This document shows, in pieces, positions 5,944 through 8,089 of a stretch of 8,089 nucleotides of DNA (position 1 is the first letter of the stretch; each line of letters begins with the position of its first letter). The DNA comes from Chitinophagaceae bacterium (lineage in GTDB: Bacteria > Bacteroidota > Bacteroidia > Chitinophagales > Chitinophagaceae), in assembly GCA_947489175.1 (NCBI GenBank), contig CANLED010000079.1, positions 1 to 8,089 on the forward strand, read 5' to 3'. The notes beneath the pieces were generated by a model. That model saw only the letters and a list, made by a program, of their open reading frames with translations. It was not told the DNA's origin and did no database searches. A program made the translations under genes and the position numbers.

Positions 5944-6663
5944 ATGTCTCAAGAAAACAAATCATCAATTCTAATTGTGGAAGACGAAGAAAGTCTGCAA
6001 GGGGCATTAAAACTCAATTTGGAACTTGAGGGATATGATGTTACCTGTGCCGACAATGGCTCTATCGCACTAAAGAAAATTGAAGAAGAATATTTTGATT
6101 TAATTCTGCTGGATATTATGCTCCCCGAAATTAACGGCTTTGATGTTTGCGAAAACATCAGGCTGAAGAATATAGATACCCCTGTTCTGATGTTGAGTGC
6201 TAAATCCGGAAGCGCTGACAGGGTTGCAGGATTGAAACGAGGCGCCGACGACTATCTAACAAAACCTTTTAATCTAGAGGAACTCTTGTTGAGGGTAGAA
6301 AAACTCATTGAAAAAAATAAAAAACTTCAAGAAAAATCAAGCATAGGTCAGTACTACGAATTTGGTGGAAACTCCATTGATTTCCGTGCTCAACTGGCTA
6401 TAAATTCAAACGGTGATGCCATTAAACTGAGTAAAAAAGAAACCATGCTGCTCAAATTAATGATTGAATATAAAAACGAAGTTGTATCCCGCGAAAAAAT
6501 TCTCCAAGCAGTTTGGGGATATCAAGTTTTTCCTACCACAAGAACCATAGATAATTTCATCCTAAACTTCAGAAAATATTTTGAACTTGATCCCAAAGAG
6601 TCCATACATTTCCATTCTGTTAGAGGGGTAGGGTATATGTTTAGTGAAGGGGAAATTAAATGA
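5944..6663 (+). CDS. OmpR/PhoB-family response regulator
   Basis: 239 residues. The receiver domain (about 8-122) has the acidic pocket E13-D14, phosphoacceptor Asp57 in ILLDIMLP, Ser85 in MLSAKS in the Thr/Ser switch position, and Lys107 in YLTKPF. The C-terminal winged-helix DNA-binding domain (about 140-235) carries LSKKETMLLKLM, the REKILQAVWGY turn, the recognition region TTRTIDNFILNFRKYFE and the closing VRGVGYMF hairpin. It should be phosphorylated by the kinase encoded 5 nt upstream and act as a cytoplasmic transcription factor. Its targets cannot be read from the window. I saw no obvious direct repeats upstream of gldH that would mark autoregulation. Confidence 0.96.
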   Translation: MSQENKSSILIVEDEESLQGALKLNLELEGYDVTCADNGSIALKKIEEEYFDLILLDIMLPEINGFDVCENIRLKNIDTPVLMLSAKSGSADRVAGLKRGADDYLTKPFNLEELLLRVEKLIEKNKKLQEKSSIGQYYEFGGNSIDFRAQLAINSNGDAIKLSKKETMLLKLMIEYKNEVVSREKILQAVWGYQVFPTTRTIDNFILNFRKYFELDPKESIHFHSVRGVGYMFSEGEIK

Positions 6664-6690
6664 TAAATGAATACTGAAAATTATTAGCGT

Positions 6691-7389
6691 ATGAACGTTG
6701 TTATCACTGGAGCATCAAGAGGTATTGGGAAAGAATTGGCTGAACATTTTGCAAGGGAAGGCGCTGACCTTTATTTGTGTTCAAGGGAAATGGGAAAAAC
6801 AATCCAATGGCAGCAAGCATTAATGGAACAATATCATGTTAAAGTAGTTAGTTTCAATGCTGACTTAGGTGATGCTGATGATACAAAAGCATTTGGCAAA
6901 CAGTTGCTTGACGCATTAGACCATGTTGATGTATTGATTAACAATGCAGGCTTATATCAGCCTGGAAGCATCCACAACGAGCCAGATGGACAATTGGAAA
7001 AAATGATGGCGGTAAATTTATTTTCTGCATATCATTTAACCAGAATTTTAGTGCCAAGGATGATTGAAAGAAAATCTGGACATATTTTTAACATGTCATC
7101 AATAGCTGCGCTAAAAGCGTATCAAAATGGGGGCTCTTATAGCATCAGTAAATTTGCCTTAACAGGTTTCAGTAAGAACCTAAGAGAAGAGTTGATGGGG
7201 CATGGCATTAAGGTTACTACAGTCTATCCTGGTGCAACCATGACGAGCTCTTGGGATGGCTCAGGCATAGACCCTAATAGAATTATGGAAGCATCAGACA
7301 TCGCCAAGATGGTTGTTGCTGCTAGTAAATTATCCCCGCAAGCTTGTGTTGAAGATATAGTGATAAGACCGATATTAGGAGACCTGTAG
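6691..7389 (+). CDS. Classical short-chain dehydrogenase/reductase (SDR)
   Basis: 232 residues with a complete classical SDR set: cofactor loop TGASRGIG (6-13), NNAG (84-87), Asn109 in AVNLFS, catalytic Ser136/137 in NMSSIAA, Tyr150 and Lys154 in YSISK, and YPG (179-181) after the active site. Such enzymes are cytoplasmic NAD(P)(H)-dependent oxidoreductases; Arg10 in the glycine loop and S31-R32 after the second strand are compatible with NADPH, though this is a weak guide. The substrate is unknown. It begins 27 nt after the response regulator in the same direction and could be the last gene of that unit, although 3-oxoacyl-ACP reductase-like or clean-up roles are equally possible. It ends just before the second repeat locus. 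Confidence 0.93.
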   Translation: MNVVITGASRGIGKELAEHFAREGADLYLCSREMGKTIQWQQALMEQYHVKVVSFNADLGDADDTKAFGKQLLDALDHVDVLINNAGLYQPGSIHNEPDGQLEKMMAVNLFSAYHLTRILVPRMIERKSGHIFNMSSIAALKAYQNGGSYSISKFALTGFSKNLREELMGHGIKVTTVYPGATMTSSWDGSGIDPNRIMEASDIAKMVVAASKLSPQACVEDIVIRPILGDL

Positions 7390-7402
7390 AATGGAACAGC
7401 CG

Positions 7403-7438
7403 GTTGAAGTAGTTGAAGAGGTTGAAGGGGTTGAAGGC
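7403..7438 (+). repeat. Four GTTGAAGNN units (left outer block)
   Basis: Four exact-length 9-bp units GTTGAAGTA, GTTGAAGAG, GTTGAAGGG and GTTGAAGGC begin 13 nt after the SDR stop. They are the reverse complement of the TTCAACNNN units at 911-1037. The 18-mer AGTTGAAGAGGTTGAAGG (7411-7428) matches exactly the reverse complement of 937-954 and of 974-991. Confidence 0.85.
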
Positions 7439-7449
7439 AACAAAATGCA

Positions 7450-7618
7450 GTTGAAGTGGTTGAAGAAGTTGAAGGGGTTGAAGAATTTTTTTCCATCACC
7501 GTCTCCCGAAGGGGACGGGGATGCATTAATAAGAAGAGGAAGCCTCACCTTCCTCTTCGAGAGAAGGTGAGGGAAAGAAAACTTCTTCAACCCCTTCAAC
7601 CCCTTCAACCACCTCAAC
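7450..7618. repeat. Large inverted repeat: 36-bp arms of GTTGAAG/CTTCAAC units
   Basis: The left arm (7450-7485, four GTTGAAGNN units) and right arm (7583-7618) are reverse complements at 33 of 36 positions, separated by 97 nt. The right arm continues into further CTTCAACC and CCTCAACC units. In RNA the arms could form a long stem closing over the hairpin core; in DNA, a cruciform. It fills the gap between two co-oriented genes (SDR and HAD phosphatase). The right side, 7578-7662, is G-free on the + strand (85 nt, up to the G of the HAD start codon), like the first locus. No protein gene lies inside. Confidence 0.85.
7499..7572. repeat. REP-like double-hairpin core
   Basis: Hairpin A (7499-7518) pairs CCGTCTCC with GGGGACGG, including one G-T wobble, over a CGAA loop, and is followed by GGATG. 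Hairpin B (7543-7572) pairs CCTCACCTT with AAGGTGAGG and, after one bulged C, CTCT with AGAG over a TCG loop. A competing 10-bp perfect stem pairs GAAGAGGAAG (7533-7542) with CTTCCTCTTC (7549-7558) and excludes hairpin B. GC-rich hairpins of the type CTCTCC…GGAGAGG with GGTGAGG or GGGGATG tags are common dispersed REP-type repeats in bacteria, often mobilised by RAYT (TnpA_REP) transposases. Membership in such a family is my inference; no RAYT gene is in the window. Confidence 0.6.
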
Positions 7619-7620
7619 CC

Positions 7621-7648
7621 CTTAAACCTTAAACCTTAAACTTTAAAC
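7621..7648 (+). repeat. Four tandem CTTAAAC 7-mers
   Basis: CTTAAAC, CTTAAAC, CTTAAAC and TTTAAAC lie in direct tandem between the TTCAACC units and the HAD gene start at 7661. They look like a decayed continuation of the neighbouring 9-bp array with a changed period. They occupy the position where the HAD promoter would be expected; I see no clean TAnnTTTG box there (the nearest is TAAACTTT at 7637-7644). Confidence 0.8.
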
Positions 7649-7660
7649 TAAAATTCCCTT

Positions 7661-8089
7661 ATGTCAAATAAAAAATACGACCATTTATTTTTCGACCTCG
7701 ACCACACTTTGTGGGATTTTGAAGCAAACTCAGAAGCTACTTTGAGAGATCTGTTTACAGAATTGAAACTTGATGAAAAGGCTACAAGCGATTTCAATGA
7801 TTTTCACACAACATATAGCCACCACAACAATATTTATTGGGATCGCTTTAGAAAAGGGTACATAAACCGCGAAGAACTGCGGTGGAAGCGGATGTGGCGC
7901 ACCTTGGTAGATTATAAAATTGCTGATGAAGGTTTGGCTAAATCCATGAGCGACAGGTACTTGGATATCCTTCCTACAAAAACCAATCTATTCCCACATT
8001 GCAAGGAGCTCCTTGCTTATCTGTCAGAAAAAAAATACCCCATGCACATCATCACCAATGGGTTTGAAAAAACACAACACCAGAAGCTA
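7661..8089 (+). CDS. YjjG-type HAD-superfamily nucleotidase/phosphatase, 3' partial
   Basis: Open from the ATG at 7661 to the end of the window: 143 residues without a stop, about 60% of the usual 225-235. Motif I is FFDLDHTLWDF, with nucleophile Asp12 and acid/base Asp14. The His after the second Asp (D-L-D-H-T) and the following L-W-D-F are typical of the YjjG/YfnB subgroup, which in E. coli removes phosphate from dUMP, dTMP and non-canonical pyrimidine nucleotides. A helical cap follows (about residues 20-95), with YWDRFRKGYINREELRWKRMW. Motif II is IITNG, with Thr132 after the core strand. Motifs III (Lys) and IV (Asp pair) lie beyond the window. No Shine-Dalgarno is seen. It directly follows the second repeat locus. 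Confidence 0.9.
   Translation, partial: MSNKKYDHLFFDLDHTLWDFEANSEATLRDLFTELKLDEKATSDFNDFHTTYSHHNNIYWDRFRKGYINREELRWKRMWRTLVDYKIADEGLAKSMSDRYLDILPTKTNLFPHCKELLAYLSEKKYPMHIITNGFEKTQHQKL

Noticed and set aside
7224..7617. Minus-strand open frames through the SDR end and second repeat
   Set aside because: They are low-complexity (Ser-Thr-Pro or Leu-Lys-Gly) products of the repeat units and the antisense of the SDR gene.
846..7648. The two repeat loci as ends of a composite mobile element or island
   Set aside because: The enclosed genes are ordinary chromosomal genes with uniform base composition, there is no transposase or integrase, and the repeat loci differ in architecture.

Overview
The window looks like a chromosomal segment of a Bacteroidota bacterium, most likely of the Chitinophagaceae type. 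Supporting signs are a GldH gliding lipoprotein, a SusC-like carboxypeptidase-regulatory-domain protein, AT-rich DNA, almost no Shine-Dalgarno sequences, and TAnnTTTG (-7) promoter motifs a few bases upstream of start codons. All intact genes are chromosomal types, with no transposase, phage, plasmid, CRISPR, tRNA or rRNA gene.

Layout: (1) 1-856, + strand, 3' part of an extended-SDR NAD-dependent epimerase/dehydratase. (2) 846-1083, a structured repeat filling the gap between convergent genes and overlapping both stop codons. (3) 1082-3143, - strand, probable two-gene unit: a divergent LpxD-type acyltransferase, then a secreted carboxypeptidase-regulatory-like protein. (4) 3144-3551, a long AT-rich divergent intergenic region with a good promoter for the lpxD-like gene, a possible small RNA or leader, and two overlapping hairpins. 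(5) 3552-6663, + strand: yicC (endoribonuclease family), gldH (gliding lipoprotein), then a sensor histidine kinase 1 nt behind gldH and its OmpR-type response regulator. (6) 6691-7389, a classical SDR oxidoreductase. (7) 7403-7648, a second, more elaborate repeat with TTGAAG/CTTCAA units as inverted arms around a REP-like hairpin core. (8) 7661 to the window end, the 5' part of a YjjG-type HAD phosphatase.

Functionally, gldH, kinase and regulator are packed tightly enough to be one transcription unit, linking a gliding/secretion lipoprotein to a two-component system. The lpxD-like gene and its downstream partner both point to the cell envelope. The remaining genes are general oxidoreductases and a nucleotidase-type phosphatase.

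I did not find a clear new multi-gene system. The least explained content is non-coding: the two 9-bp-unit (TTCAACCCC) repeat loci, which share 18-bp exact blocks in direct and inverted orientation, leave long G-free stretches on the + strand immediately downstream of + strand genes, and differ in architecture; and the hairpin cluster at 3335-3455.
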